Part shown: one piece after another, positions 10,452 to 22,711 of the stretch
Layout: every line of letters begins with the position of its first letter
Position numbering within the stretch: position 1 is the first letter of the stretch
Assembly (NCBI GenBank): GCA_023627715.1
Contig: JAMAHW010000020.1
Span: forward strand, 372,001-436,000
Direction of reading: 5' to 3'
DNA length: 64,000 nucleotides
From: Periconia sp. R9002
Lineage: Eukaryota; Ascomycota; Dothideomycetes; Pleosporales; Periconiaceae
Program-made: the position numbers and the translations under genes
The notes under the pieces: generated by a model
The model's database searches: none
Told to the model about the DNA's origin: nothing
What the model saw: only the letters and a program-made list of their open reading frames with translations

Positions 10452-13400
10452 TTGCAAGGAAGCAGCCCTAGAAGGTCAAGGCTATAAAGCCTGCACCTTC
10501 AAACGATCTGCTACCACAGGATGACTAACCCTATGGGCTCATGATGGCCAGATCGACTCATGTCGTTGGGTACTGTAAATTTTGGTGTACTTGAGAAATA
10601 GTGCTGGAATCACTAGCCAAGAAACCAGAGAGTTAACACATGGATGATATCAAATTTGGAAGGCATTGAGGGAGGGCATGCATTCAACTGGTATTTTTTA
10701 TACTACGCGACAATGCTCACTACTTTCTACTAGCCATTGAGCTTACGGGCTGCTACGCACAGCTTCTCCCAAAAACAAAAGCATTAAACGCCAAAGCAGT
10801 TTGCCACACATCCACACATCACCCTTATATCCGTATCTAATTGCGGGCCATGGCGTAGGTATAAGTGCGGTACACGGTATAATGGAAGTAGGTCTGCCCA
10901 GATATGAAATGAAATGGCGCTGCTTTTCTCAAGTCCTGTGGGCCATGGCGTTTACCCTATTTCCGTTTTGAGCGAAAATAGCAACTCAATCAGATGGTTG
11001 CAACTGTGCTTGTGAATGATATCTAATCGCCAAACCAATGGACACGAGCGAATGCCCGGAGGAGGACCTGTCGAGGTCGGAGATGATGGACTACGCCATA
11101 TGGCGTGGAAGCATCGTTATACGTCAACAAGCTGTTTTGAAAGTGGCGGTTTTTCCCTCCTCTCTCTGCATGGCTATGAATCATCATACACATAGCAAGG
11201 CAATGGACTGATGTTACAGAGCCGTTTACCAATTTACACGGCACGCAGAACTCAATGCGCGTTGGTAAGCCCTAAGAAGGAAGCTTGCTTCCGCAGTCCA
11301 AAAGTTCCGAATTTCAACGGCGGGACTTGAGCTAAGGCAGTCTAGAGGTGTTGGAGTGAAGAGTGCTTGATGCTCCGTGCGAACAGGTTCGCAGTAGCGA
11401 CGATACGAACGGCGCAGCGCAGATTGTAGGTGTTTGGATTCACGGGCCAGGAACCTCGTAGTACAGCATCATGGCTATGCACGGTAGAGGGCGCGCGAGT
11501 CGTATTCCATAGTGTACATGTTATGTACCGGCCTGGTGAGATTGAATTGCAATGGATTTTCACGAAGTCTTGGCCAAAGGCAACCAATGGCGAGGGGATA
11601 ATTAATTTGACCCCTGGGCGCCATTGTCCCAATGGGGGAGTTGCGGGATCATCGGAAATTATATTGGCACAAATTTCGCACGACGACGGCGATTTTGAGA
11701 GGCTGGCTAGGCGCCGCGGACGTGACCAGAGTCCAGCAACGACGTGAAGGAAATGGATATGGACTAGGCCATGGGCAATGGTTCGTTGCCGTGTAACTGT
11801 TCGTTGGGCTAGGGGGCCAGTCAGGGTGCGATGTTGCGGTTAGGCGAAAGGGGAGGACGGGAGACGACTAGGTAGTCGGCGAAACCGTCAGGCTTTAACC
11901 AACATGCAGTCATCCATGGCGATGGTGGGTAATTGCAATCATACATGCATTATAGAGTATGAATCATGAACCATTGGATCTCTCGCATGGTTGTATTGAT
12001 ATCTAGATAAGGTATTGGGGAAGGACATGTAAGCTTGAGTACTGTAGGTAGCCACGATTCCTTGGGGTAGATTGACGACGGTGCACGGGTATGCGGCAAT
12101 CTGGAATCCATGGACAGAGATGTATATATAGCACGTGGAGGAGATTGAGTGGTGCTTTTGTCATTATTACTGTAGAATCTAGACAGACATTGCCGTGTGG
12201 CAGGAGAGACATTGCTCGGTGGATGCGTCCCCCTTCTCCCACCCCTGTCCTCGGTGCACAGCTCACATCGACGGATTGCACAGTGCCGCTACCAGGTGAT
12301 TGGGGTTTTGGTTTATCGTTATGTAGTGATCTGCGAAAGCGGGTGCAAGCAGCAAGGGCTCCTGGGAGACGGCAGAAGAGGAGGAAGAGGGAAAAATAGG
12401 TACATGCATCGGGGGTATATCATCATTCGGCATGTTGCTGTTGATTAGCGGGCGCGCAGCATGAAAACATAATCTTGAAGGAAGAGAGGGAAGTGTTGGT
12501 GGGATGATGTTTGGTGCTGAGGATCCTTCGAGGACGGGCGTTCTGCTAATCACGATGATGATGATGATTGAGTGAAGACTCGAGCTGTCTCTGGAGCGCC
12601 ACCGAATCCCGTCTGTGTCTGTGGTGGTGTCTGGTTCAACGCACTCTGCGCACCAACCCCAACCAGGCCAACCTCCAGAAACTAAGGTGGAGCCTTTTCA
12701 GGGCCCGCTTGCCTTGCCCGCCTACCCTTCCCCTTCCCTGCCCTGCTCTGCCTGCCTTGCAAGTTGCGCTTGAACCCTTCCCCCATAGCTCGCTCCATCG
12801 CTCAGTCTAGTCTAGCCGTCCAACGCGTCTCTCTCCTCTCGCTCGCTCGTCTCGTCTCCTGATCTGATCAATGTTTTCTCACTGTTGTTGACTTCTGCTC
12901 GTTCTCTCCTCCCCCTCTCCTCTGTCTCTCTCACGTTTCTTTTGCCCGCCATCCCTCCTCCGCCCATCGCCCCTCAATCCTTACCGAAGCATTCCAGCCC
13001 AACCAAGCAGCAGCCGCCAGACAGCCAGCCAGCCAACGAGCCCATCCATCATCCCACGTCCAGACTCGACCACGACAACCCTTGCTTGGCCCACTGAGTC
13101 GGAACCCTGCTTTGCATTGAATAACGCTCGCTGCACCTCTCCGCCTTCAATACTCCTTCGTCCAACCTTCACCTTCACTGTCTCTCCCTCTCCCCCACCT
13201 GTTTCGCACCACCACTCGCCCAAGGCACTTCAGACGTTGCCTGCAGCCCTCATCCCGGCCTGTCACCACTCCCTCAACCATCCCCAACGTCTACCGTCCC
13301 CAAAGATATTTTCGCCCACTACTCCAAGGATATGAGCTCGCCCCCGTAGACCCCACAGCCTCGGGTGTACAGTAGCACCGACGCCCCTCATACTGCACAC

Positions 13401-13464
13401 TTGGATTTATCAAGGCCGAAGAAACACGTAACGGCTTTTCGTTGTCCATATCCATTCGTTCAAC
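10452..13464. other. Gene-free 3-kb stretch, including pyrimidine-rich leader of the kinesin gene
   Basis: No conserved coding pattern is visible on either strand from 10452 to about 12700; small ORFs lack recognisable domains and good codon patterns. From about 12700 to 13464 the + strand is markedly C/T-rich (runs such as tctctctcctctcgctcgctcg), typical of a long 5' untranslated leader in filamentous fungi, and leads directly into the kinesin ATG. A TATA-like tgtatatata lies at 12120-12129. Confidence 0.5.
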
Positions 13465-16400
13465 ATGAAGAACCATTCCCTACCGCGCCCTTCGCGCCCC
13501 TCTGTCGCTCCTCCCACCGGCCCGCTTCCTTCGTTACCAGTCGCAAAATCTCGGGTCTCCAATGTTGGGACTGCATCTGCATCTCGTGCTACCTCGGGTT
13601 CACTGCTCCCTGGCCCCGCCGCCGCCGCCAATCGTGCCGTTTCCTCGTCTGCTCTCCCTATGCGACCGTCCTCAAGAGGGAATCCCTCCTCGCATGTATC
13701 TACTTCGACCCTTCCCGACCCCCCCGCCGGGCCTTTGCCAGCGGGCAAGACACTTCGCAAAACCGTCAGCATCGGGGCATTTCCCCAGCCACCCAAACAT
13801 GTAGGCAGGAACTCGAGCTACCCCGCCAGCCCCCTGTCGACCACCTCCACGATTAGTACTGAAACTGTCGGACAGAGCTTGCCTGCCGCATCTACAAAGA
13901 CTCCATCGAGGAATGGTAGCGGTGGCAAGAAAGCCGCTCCCAGGACGTCAAATGTAGGACCGAGGGGCCTGCTTGGGAAGTCCCCCTTATCCCCGCCTAG
14001 CTTCCTCAATGGGAGTGGAGAATCCATGGCAGTTGAAACCAGCCATCTTAGCCTCCCATCCCCTCCACAGAGCAGGAACTCTTCTGCTCAAGGATCATAT
14101 GCGACTAGCGTAACCACATTTGAAGATGTTGGGGATGCTGACGCACGAGGGCGCTCTGAGAATCCGAAATCAGACGCAGGTGCGGTGGCAAAGGATGGAA
14201 AGGGCAATGTCTTGGTCAGCGTGCGAGTGAGGCCTGATTCTGGCGCAAAGGATGGCAAACAAGAAATGGACTGGGTGGTGAACAATAAGCAGGCCCTCAT
14301 TGCGTATAGAGGCAAAGAGGGCGGTGATTACTTTTATGGTAAGTTACACAGCATAATGCAATGCAGAACATGGATTGGAGCGATAATCAGAATCACGGCT
14401 GACGCGCTGCAGATAACGTTTTTGACCCCCAAGACAACAATCGTCGTGTGTACGATGCAGCGGCGAAGCGACTAGTTCGTCGGGTCATGGAAGGTTACCA
14501 CGGTACTGTTTTCGCTTACGGCATGACTGGCACCGGCAAGACCTTCTCCATGCAAGGGACTGCAACCAATCCCGGTGTAATCCCGCTGGCCATTACTGAC
14601 ATCTTCTCCTACATTCGCGAAACTCCTCACCGCGAGTTTCTTCTCCGAGTCAGCTACCTGGAAATCTACAATGAAAAGATACACGACCTACTGGCTGGTC
14701 CAATCGCCGGCGCCAATGGGCAGGCGGCGCCACAAGAGGAGATTAAACTTCGAGAGGACAGCAAACGTGGCGTTTATGCGACACCACTAAAGGAAGAGAT
14801 TGTACAGAGTCCCACGCAGCTGCTCAGAGTCATTGCACGTGGTGACAATGCCCGACGAGTTTCCGCCACCCAATTCAATGCGCGTAGCTCACGAAGTCAC
14901 GCTGTTGTGCAAATTGTAGTGGAGAGCCGTGAGCGCATTGGTGGAAACACCAACTCGAAACGGGCAGGGCTCACACCGGGCGGTGTCCGCGTGTCCACTC
15001 TCAGCTTGATTGATCTGGCCGGTTCGGAAAAGGCTGCGGAGAGTAAGGAGAGACGGACTGAGGGGTCCCACATCAACAAAAGCTTACTTACTCTGGGCAC
15101 GGTTATTGCGCGGTTATCGAGCGACAAGGAGAAAGCCACGTCCGACAAGGACAAAAGCAACAAGGAAAAACATTTGCCATATCGAGATAGCAAGCTCACT
15201 AGGTTGTTGCAGCCTGCTCTTTCCGGCAATTCGTTGGTTAGCATCTTGTGCACTATCCAGATTGGAGCCACGGGAAGCATTGCGGCAGTCAACACACATA
15301 CAGGCGAGACCTTGAACACGCTCAAGTTCGCCTCGCGGGCGAAGAATAATATTGTGAGCCATGCTAAAAAAGCAGATGAATCCATGGGCGCTGGTGGTGA
15401 TGCTGGGAGCCGGGCATTGTTGGACAGGTACCGCCTTGAGATTCAAGAGCTGAGGAAACAGCTCGAGGAACAGCATAAATCCAAAGAAAAGCCGGACGCT
15501 CAGATAGCCAGAGAGGAGATTGAAAGGGATGAGGAAGAAGAAAAGGCACGTGAGGTGGAGGAGAAGCAGCGACACGAGGAGCAAATGCTCGAGATGCAGC
15601 TGGCTAGGACTGCCCTCAAAGAGCGCATTGAACATTTGAACCGCCTGATTCTTAGCTCAAAGTCATTAGGCGTGAACAATGGGCGCTCCTTTTCATCCAT
15701 GAGCCTTCAACGAGGGGGCTCCGTTATGAGCATGAGCCATGCGGGAGACATGCGGCCAGTGTCAGTACGCTCTTCCGGCAGCCACGCCACGTTGGAGGTA
15801 CCAGCACAACGCGGGTCACAGTCGACACTCTCACCCATCAACATGGACGGCTCGGAGGAGGAAGATTCGCTTGGCGATAATGGGGACGGCACAGCCACCC
15901 AGAGTGCCCAGATCGTCGCACTGCAGTCTGATCTCGCAGATAGAAATCGGTACATCGCAACCCTGGAGAAGCGGTTACTCCAAGCTCGACGATCGAGTCA
16001 CTCACGTGTTTCCATGTCTCTTTCCCAAAAGGTGGCAGAGAGTGAAGACGGAGGTTTCAGCGCTGCAATTGCGGAAAAAGATGCCGAAATCTCCAGTCTA
16101 CGGGCGCAGCTGGAGGACAAGGAACGGATGATCTCAGCCTTGACTTCGGCGCGAAAGAAGGGTGAAGCAGCACAAGACATTGGCAGTGATGGTTCCCCCG
16201 GAAGTAGGAGAACATCACGCCAGCACAGCGAGGGTAGCACCCCCAATACTGTGACGACGGCAAAGACAGCAGCTTCACCGACGATGATAAGCCCATTGAA
16301 GATCTCACCGCAAAAGGCGCTGTATACTCCCAAGACCCAACGGAACATTGCGGACATGACGAGAATGCTGGACGAATTGATTTCGAAACAGGTCGATTCG

Positions 16401-16571
16401 GTCAGGAACGACGGACTCGAGGGCCCCCGGCGAGGCAGCTTGGATCGAGATCTACGGCGAGAGGTTGTCACTGGCATTCGGCGGGGAAGCTTGCCGGGGG
16501 AAACCAGTGGGGGGCCCACCAAACGCAGCAGCCTACGACCTGTTGATGAAGTGTTAGTCGACAACGTCTAA
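13465..16571 (+). CDS. Kip2/KipA-type kinesin (kinesin-7, CENP-E-like motor)
   Basis: This is a plus-end-directed microtubule motor of the fungal Kip2/KipA group, which carries polarity factors and dynein regulators along cytoplasmic microtubules. Two exons (13465-14338, 14413-16571) give about 1010 residues. The junction joins DYFY to DNVFDPQDNNRRVYDAAAKR, exactly the motor-domain context. A Ser/Pro-rich, disordered extension fills the first 245 residues. The motor then runs from NVLVSVRVRP (about residue 247) through the P-loop GMTGTGKT (about 328), switch I (NARSSRSHAVV), switch II (LIDLAGSEKAA) and HLPYRDSKLTRLL, to the neck. Coiled-coil segments (LEIQELRKQLEEQHKS; ALQSDLADRNRYIATLEKRL) and a basic Ser-rich tail follow. 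The motor has a Lys/Asp-rich insert (SSDKEKATSDKDKSNKEK). Length is normal for the group. Confidence 0.9.
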
Positions 16572-18360
16572 AATATCGATAATGTGTCCAGCCAGGTGCG
16601 ATGCAAGATTGGCATGAAATATACGACCAGCGCGCTTAGTGGCTACCACTCCTCGGGGAGGCGAAGAGCATGATGCCACGTGTATAAACGTAAACGACAA
16701 AAGTTGTTGATTGAGCGGGGGTCCATTATACTGTATTGTATGTAGCATGGGATCTACCATGGGGGGAAGGAGGGGTTGTTTTCATTCTTCTTCATACTTC
16801 TCGTTCAATTTTTTTTTTCTCTCTCCGTGGGTGGGATCATTTGGCATTACATTGCAAGACACCGGGCTCTTTATATCTAGCCCTCACACTTGTTATTTCC
16901 TAGGGTTATCGGGCATGGGATTGCTTGGATTTTGGGACACGGGAACGCCACGGACATTGTGGGTTGTTGGTATGCACTATGCGTCCTATTGTATGCGCAG
17001 GTGTGGGGTTCGTTTCTTCTTCATGCTTGATTGAGCGAGCGAGCGAGCGAGCGTGCCGAGTGTGCGGAGGGCTTCGATTTTGATACCCCGTTTTTTGGCC
17101 TTCTCTTCTTCGTGTGTTATTTATTGCTTTGCATAGGTTTATGGCTACTTTTGACAGTGGAAGGTGTAGTGCTGGAGGCTTTGCAGACTGGAGCAAAACG
17201 AAACACGATCATGTGTGTACAGACAAATGAGTCCCAAGTCGTTGCTGTGTCCTTGTGCCCTGTGTGTTCAAGTCAATGCTCCGAGCAGCGTCCTTGTACA
17301 GCCATTCAAGCCAGATGTTGTAGCTTTGGGTAAGTAGAGTGCAGGGTAGCATGTCCGAGAACAACAGGTATCAATGTGGTAGATACAGTACATACGAGTA
17401 GTTGGTGGAGAATGTCGGAGTCCGAGTGCAGCACCAGTTGGCTGCGAAGACTATGCCACATATGGGCAGGCTTCCCCTGGTGTTGTGCTAGCCGCGGATC
17501 ACTCTTTAGTCGTTGCAGCCCGTTTCATGTTCGTTCCAACACTGTCATGCCATCCCTTGACTACTGACCACAGCATGGACAGGTTACTCGTAACATGCTA
17601 TAGCTGTTACAGTACGATTTCGTCTACTTACGGTACAGCCTAAGCACAGCACAGGAAATGCTGTTGTGCATGTCACCAGCCCCTGGCAGTGGGACCAGCG
17701 ACGTCGATGATGAGGGAGAGCGACTCGCACGTAACGAAGCAAGCAACACTCGCACCCCGGGTGGGTAGACAGGCCAAGATGACAGCAAGCAAGGGAAAAA
17801 GCAACGAAGCAAGGAAGCCAGAGGGAGGAAAAGGAAGCAAAGGAAGCGGCTGACTTGTACCTATTTACTTACAAAGGTTACTGTACCGTGGACTGAATCA
17901 ATCACCCACCTCACGTCACCTTACACAGAGACAGAGTTACGGCAGATCGGCGGTCCGAAACGCGCACCCGAGCCAATCTGCAACATGCATGGTGCCGTGG
18001 GTCCCCATGGATCCCCATGACCAACTTGCCCACCAGCGCCTTCAATTTCAATGCCATGGCCCGCCTCTTATTTCCTTTTGACCCCAGGCTTACTGAGTGT
18101 GCTGCGTTCAAACACCCCCAGCTTCATCCGCCTCCCGTGAGGCATCCCTTCAATCACGCCTCCGGAAGGATTGGTCAAAACATTTCGCTTCCTCTCGACT
18201 TTCCCTTCTGGCCACGACTAGCTCCTCGAAGGAGATTGCCTTTGCTCAATTACCTTTCCCTAGACTGTTAGATATTTGCCGTCTTTGACACTTCTTCCAA
18301 TTTCCTTTCCTTCTCTTTAGGCCTGGCTTGCCTCACTCTCATTCATTCGCATCTCGAGTT
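16572..18360. other. Gene-free spacer, kinesin 3' flank to glycosyltransferase promoter
   Basis: This spacer holds no convincing coding sequence. It contains a five-copy GAGC tetranucleotide run at 17033-17052 and a T-rich stretch near 16809. From about 18280 a C/T-rich leader runs into the downstream start codon. Small ORFs on both strands are unsupported. Confidence 0.5.
17033..17052. repeat. (GAGC)5 tetranucleotide microsatellite
   Basis: Five perfect GAGC units in the kinesin 3' flank, outside any supported gene. Confidence 0.9.
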
Positions 18361-20269
18361 ATGTTGAATCACACAACACGCAACGTCACCAAGATGCATG
18401 CTCGCCGAAATCCAAACCTTACCGTCAGCTCCAACGCTACCTACTCCCAAGTGAGCCCCTCCGTCCGATCTGCCACGTCTGCGACTTTCCTCTCCCCCAC
18501 CGTAACTACACGCCGTGGTCTCCTCTCGCCTTCGCCGCCGCCTTCTCCGAACCTACCGTCCTTGATCCCTCGCCATGGCCGGAAACAACCCTCATCGAGC
18601 CACACACAATTGGTGAAACGTCTGTTGATAAGTTGCTGCGGCGTAGCGATTCTGGTCTGGTTGGTCATCAGGCAGTTGTACGGTGAGCAAGAGACTGTCA
18701 TGGTAACGGACGGTGGGGAAAATGAATGGGAGATGGTTGCTGAGAGCGTCTTGCCCAAGGAACCATCGGCGTTGGTGGTGCAGGATGTCAAAGGAATGAC
18801 CAAGTGGACCGTGTCGATACCTTCATCTCTGGATTTTCCTCTCAAACCCGAACAATACAGCGACATATGTCACCAGTCCATGGAAGTATCGGCGGCTATA
18901 CGTCAGGAAGCACAAGGCGGCAATGCCATGGTCAGGCGCATGCTTGGCTACAACCAAAAGGACCAGTATTACCTCGATATTGCCGAAGCCGAGACCCAAA
19001 AACTATTGCCCCATTCCAAAATCATCGGAAGGCCTAAAGGATTTGTGGATGACGTGGCCATGGTAAACAAGCAGAATGCGATGGGAATGAAGGTTTGTGA
19101 CAAGAGTCTGACTTATGTCATGGAGACATCCGATGCTGGATTTGGAAACACAATGATGAGATTATGGATGAGTTATGGGCTGGCAAAAGCTGAGAATAGG
19201 ACTTTCTTCGTGGACGACACACGATGGTGAGTATTCTCCCTCTCCCAGCTCTCCATTGGACGCTAATCATTTACTAAATCTCAACAGGCTCTATGGGAGG
19301 TACTCTACCTACTTCACTCCTCCACCAGCTGCGAATTGCCTCCCTCCCCCACCATCTCACATGGTTCCTTGTCCGCATACAGCTGCCCACATCGTTGTTT
19401 CCGCTTCTACCGTCCACTCAACCTTCGGACATCAGTTCGTTGAAGAATGGGAAGACGCCACGAAGGCTAATCCAATTCGTCAGCATAAGATTTTTGGGCT
19501 CCTCCGTACTGGTTACGAGGCGCTTTTCAAACTTTCGTCTGACGATGCTACCTACGTTCTCGATCGCGCGCACTCGCTTTATGGCCCCGTCGTAAAAGAC
19601 CACGGCATTAGCGTAGGGATTCATGTCCGCAGGGGTGATAAGCATCCGTACGAATTCCAGTACCAGGAGGATTATATCCCCTTGAGCAAGTACATGGATA
19701 CTGCGCGCGACATATACATTGACCGCATTGAAAACGGCAACAGCAAGTCCAAGAAACGCATCCTGAGTTTCGCCGAAACTACACGCCTGGCGGCGCGCCA
19801 CACAGCTTCCAAGCTCGTTCTCGCCTCCGATGACCCTCTTGTGTATGAGTCCACAGAGCTCGGTCCCAACACCGTCCGCGCACAAGACCGCATCATGCTT
19901 GCCACCAAACAAGCCCTCGAAGCCGCCAGCGGCAAGCAAAACCCCTGGATCGATGAAATCACTGGCTGGGAAGGCGGGTTCTACAGAGACATTTTCTTCA
20001 GCTTGGGCCAGCCCGTAGGGAACGCCAATGACATGACGAAACTGGATAACAGTAATGTCCCCGAGGGTGCGATGAAGCTGCGCGAACTTGTTGGACGCGC
20101 CTATCTCATGGATCTGGCTGTGCTCAGCAAGGCTGATACCGTGGTCTGCACCGTCAGCAGTATCGGGTGCAGGATGCTGGCGGTCATGATGGGCTGGGAC
20201 AGCGCGATGTTAAAAAAGAACTGGGTCAACGTGGATGGTGATTTCGACTGGAAGGGCATCATGTGGTGA
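18361..20269 (+). CDS. Type II membrane glycosyltransferase, FUT8-like (GT23-type) fold
   Basis: The protein is a probable Golgi type II membrane enzyme. Exons 18361-19226 and 19288-20269 join at DDTRW to LYGRYSTYF, giving about 615 residues. The frame extends upstream, but 18361 is the first true ATG. A single hydrophobic anchor (LLISCCGVAILVWLVI) sits near residues 85-102, followed by a luminal catalytic region. The motif GISVGIHVRRGDKHPYEFQY resembles motif I (HVRRTDK) of alpha-1,6-fucosyltransferases. Later blocks (KLVLASDDPLVY; VVCTVSSIGCRMLAVMMGW) match the SDD and S-S-x-GC-R-x(3)-M patterns of that fold. The donor cannot be read from sequence, so GDP-fucose is only suggested. It converges on the ATP-grasp gene of the mycosporine cluster, but nothing links the two functions. 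Confidence 0.78.
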
Positions 20270-21034
20270 AAACCCTAGTCCCACAGTTGATGAGCCACGG
20301 GGGAATGGCGAGGTTTTCGGATTGTATGAGAAGATTTCTAGATACCCACACACATTTTTTTCCCTTTTATTACACTTTTTTTTTTCTTTGTCATTAGAAT
20401 CTGGGGAACGGTTGGATCTGTTGGTTTTGTTTTTGAGAGAAGGGTGTTTTGAGGCGATTGTTTTTGTTAGCCGGTCTATGCATTGGGGTGGCGCTTGAGC
20501 ACGTTTTTTCGTTTCTCTGTTCATTTTTTTTCGGTGCTCGTTTCTTTGGGGGTGGAGAAAGTGGAAGAAAGCAAAGAAGGGAGGGGAGGAGGAGGAGGAG
20601 GAGGCGTGGAAGAAAAAGGCACTGCAGGGCAGTCCAACCTATCCAAACAACCATAGCATAACACGAAACCAAAATATATACAGATGAATAGCCGGTAGGC
20701 TTGAGCAATCAATAAATACATCAATTCGTAAAAGTCTCGTTCCGGATCCGTGGGCTCTTCGATGGAATCACTGCACTTCCGGCGTTTCGTTGTAGGTTGG
20801 GAAGTGCAAAGGGAAGGGGAGGTGCAGAGCAAATCTATAGAAGGGGAGAAGGAAAGAAAGTCAGGGAGAGAACGAGTATTGTGAGCAATTGTCACTTAGA
20901 TGAGAGCATGACAGTCGAGCTAAGGATGAATGTTAGAGACGAATGCATGCTCCTGACGGAGAAATAATCTAACGATTACCAAATGCTTATTTGAACAACT
21001 CCCAATTCTACCTATCTTTACACGCACCACCCAC
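20270..21034. other. Convergent 3' flanks
   Basis: Between the convergent glycosyltransferase and ATP-grasp genes lie T-rich and purine-rich tracts (for example gaggaggaggaggagg near 20585) consistent with two 3' untranslated regions. No gene is supported. Confidence 0.5.
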
Positions 21035-22711
21035 TCACGCATCAAACACCTTCGTCGTACTAACATTAACCCGACTCCATTCCCTCCCCCTCCACAACGC
21101 CCCCAGAAAAACACTCGGCCAATACAAATGGTACAGCGCCAGAAACGGCATGGGGTCAGCGACCGAAAACGTTCCATCCCGCCATCCCACCACATGTTCC
21201 CAGAACGCAATCCACTCCCTCGTCACATCCTCGACGGACGCTACCCCGCACGCGGCGTCCAGCAGGGGGAGAATCAGCTTGGTGACGAGGTCGTGGCCGA
21301 TCCAGTAGTAGTCTGACGAGGGGAGCGAAGGGGTTACTATTTCGCGGGCGTCGAGGGCGGGGGAGGGGAAGAAGACGGAGAGGTAGGCGCTGGAGAGGGC
21401 GGGGGTATCTGCGAAGAGGACGACGGCTGTGTGGGCTCGTGGGTTGCATTCGATGGGGTAGATGACGGGGGGGTGGTCAGTGTTGGCACCGCTGGGAGAA
21501 GGAGGGACGAGGAAGTCGAAGGAGAGATGACCGGTGAAGTCTTCTCCTCCCTTCTCGGCCACACGTTTGGTGAAATCGAGCATGGCTTGCGTTAAGGGGC
21601 TGGAGGGTGGTAGAGCGGAGTAGTGCATAAGGAGTTCCGAGGACGGGCAGGCGGTGAAGGCGGCGACGCGGCCGCGGATGATGAGCGCGTGCGTGCAGTA
21701 CTCCGCGCCCGGGATGAATTGTTGAAGTTGGAAAGGGTTCTGCGGTGTGATGGAGAGGTTGTTGACGTAGGATGTTGTCTCGGAGGATGAGGAGAAGGGG
21801 AGCAGTGTCATCATAGCCGCGCGGGCTTTGTCGTCGACGCCGATGGGTTTCAGGAGATACTGTCTCCCTCTCTTCCCTTCCCCTTGCGCTTTGGCTGCCC
21901 TTTCGAACCCATCGCGGGCCTCGTCGTCGTCCTTCTTACGATCTAGTAAGACATCCAGAACCTCCTCGCGACTCGTGCACCGCCAGCTCTCTGGAACTTT
22001 CAATCCCAGCTCCTTGACGTACTCCACGAACTGATCCTTCTCGTGCAGCTTCTCCACGACATCCTCTCGGAACTGCACTGCCTGGAACTCACGTCCTAGT
22101 GCTTTAGCTCTTTCCTCTGCGAGCCGCACGACGACACCGTCTTCTACGGCCGCGACCACGCTCGAGCACGAGATCCATAGATCGACTTTCTCGCGCTGGA
22201 TCACGGTGAGCAGGGATTCAATGTACGGCTCCGCATCATCTCCTGCCGGCGGCGTGAGGCGGTAGAATTTGGAGAGTGCGCTGGAGAAGCGGCCTGGAGA
22301 CACTGCGGAGACGTCTGCGCCTATGATGCGGTGGGGGGTGTGGGCGGAAAGGAGGCGGAGAATAGTGAGGCCTTTGGTCATGGATATTCCGGTCACTAGG
22401 ATTGTTCTTTGAAAACGATGGTCTTCTTTTTCTTCTTCTTGATTGCCATTGTTGTTCTGGTTGGAGTCATGGTTGGATGCCGGGGGTAAGGCGATGGGTT
22501 TGATGGGTGGTTTGATGTGGGTGTAGAGGAGAGTGACCAGCACGACAACGAGTGAGGCTGGCAATGTGATGATGCTTAGAAGGATCAGGAGGAGATTCTT
22601 AGGCACGTGGCGGTACCATAATGGCACCGATGTGGATTGGGGGGTTGATGGCTTATGCTCGTAGCCTGTTTTAGAACTTCCCATGGGAGGTGCCGGGTTC
22701 GATTTCTCCAT
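21035..22711 (-). CDS. mysC: ATP-grasp ligase, MysC-like (mycosporine biosynthesis)
   Basis: By homology the enzyme activates 4-deoxygadusol with ATP and couples an amino acid to give an oxo-mycosporine. It is a single exon of about 558 residues; the frame extends upstream but the first true ATG is at 22711. After a short head comes a hydrophobic segment (LLLILLSIITLPASLVVVLV, about residues 35-60), then the Rossmann-like pre-ATP-grasp domain (ILVTGISMTKGLTILRLL, GRFSSALSKFYRLTPP). Next are the ATP-grasp core (LLKPIGVDDKARAAM; FQLQQFIPGAEYCTHALI; GHLSFDFLV) and the metal-binding IECNPRAHTAV. The GxxMTK and E-C-N-P-R-x-H patterns are those of MysC rather than generic carboxylate-amine ligases. 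It follows the O-methyltransferase in the same direction. Carnosine-synthase-like activity is an alternative, but the neighbours favour mycosporine. Confidence 0.85.
   Translation of the reverse strand: MEKSNPAPPMGSSKTGYEHKPSTPQSTSVPLWYRHVPKNLLLILLSIITLPASLVVVLVTLLYTHIKPPIKPIALPPASNHDSNQNNNGNQEEEKEDHRFQRTILVTGISMTKGLTILRLLSAHTPHRIIGADVSAVSPGRFSSALSKFYRLTPPAGDDAEPYIESLLTVIQREKVDLWISCSSVVAAVEDGVVVRLAEERAKALGREFQAVQFREDVVEKLHEKDQFVEYVKELGLKVPESWRCTSREEVLDVLLDRKKDDDEARDGFERAAKAQGEGKRGRQYLLKPIGVDDKARAAMMTLLPFSSSSETTSYVNNLSITPQNPFQLQQFIPGAEYCTHALIIRGRVAAFTACPSSELLMHYSALPPSSPLTQAMLDFTKRVAEKGGEDFTGHLSFDFLVPPSPSGANTDHPPVIYPIECNPRAHTAVVLFADTPALSSAYLSVFFPSPALDAREIVTPSLPSSDYYWIGHDLVTKLILPLLDAACGVASVEDVTREWIAFWEHVVGWRDGTFSVADPMPFLALYHLYWPSVFLGALWRGREWSRVNVSTTKVFDA

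Noticed and set aside
11430..11747. 105-codon plus-strand ORF in the 3-kb gene-free stretch
   Set aside because: No domain; an overlapping minus-strand ORF of similar length shows the frame is open by chance.
22690..22702. Possible tRNA B-box (gggttcgattt)
   Set aside because: No A-box, anticodon arm or acceptor stem nearby, and it lies in the coding start of the ATP-grasp gene.
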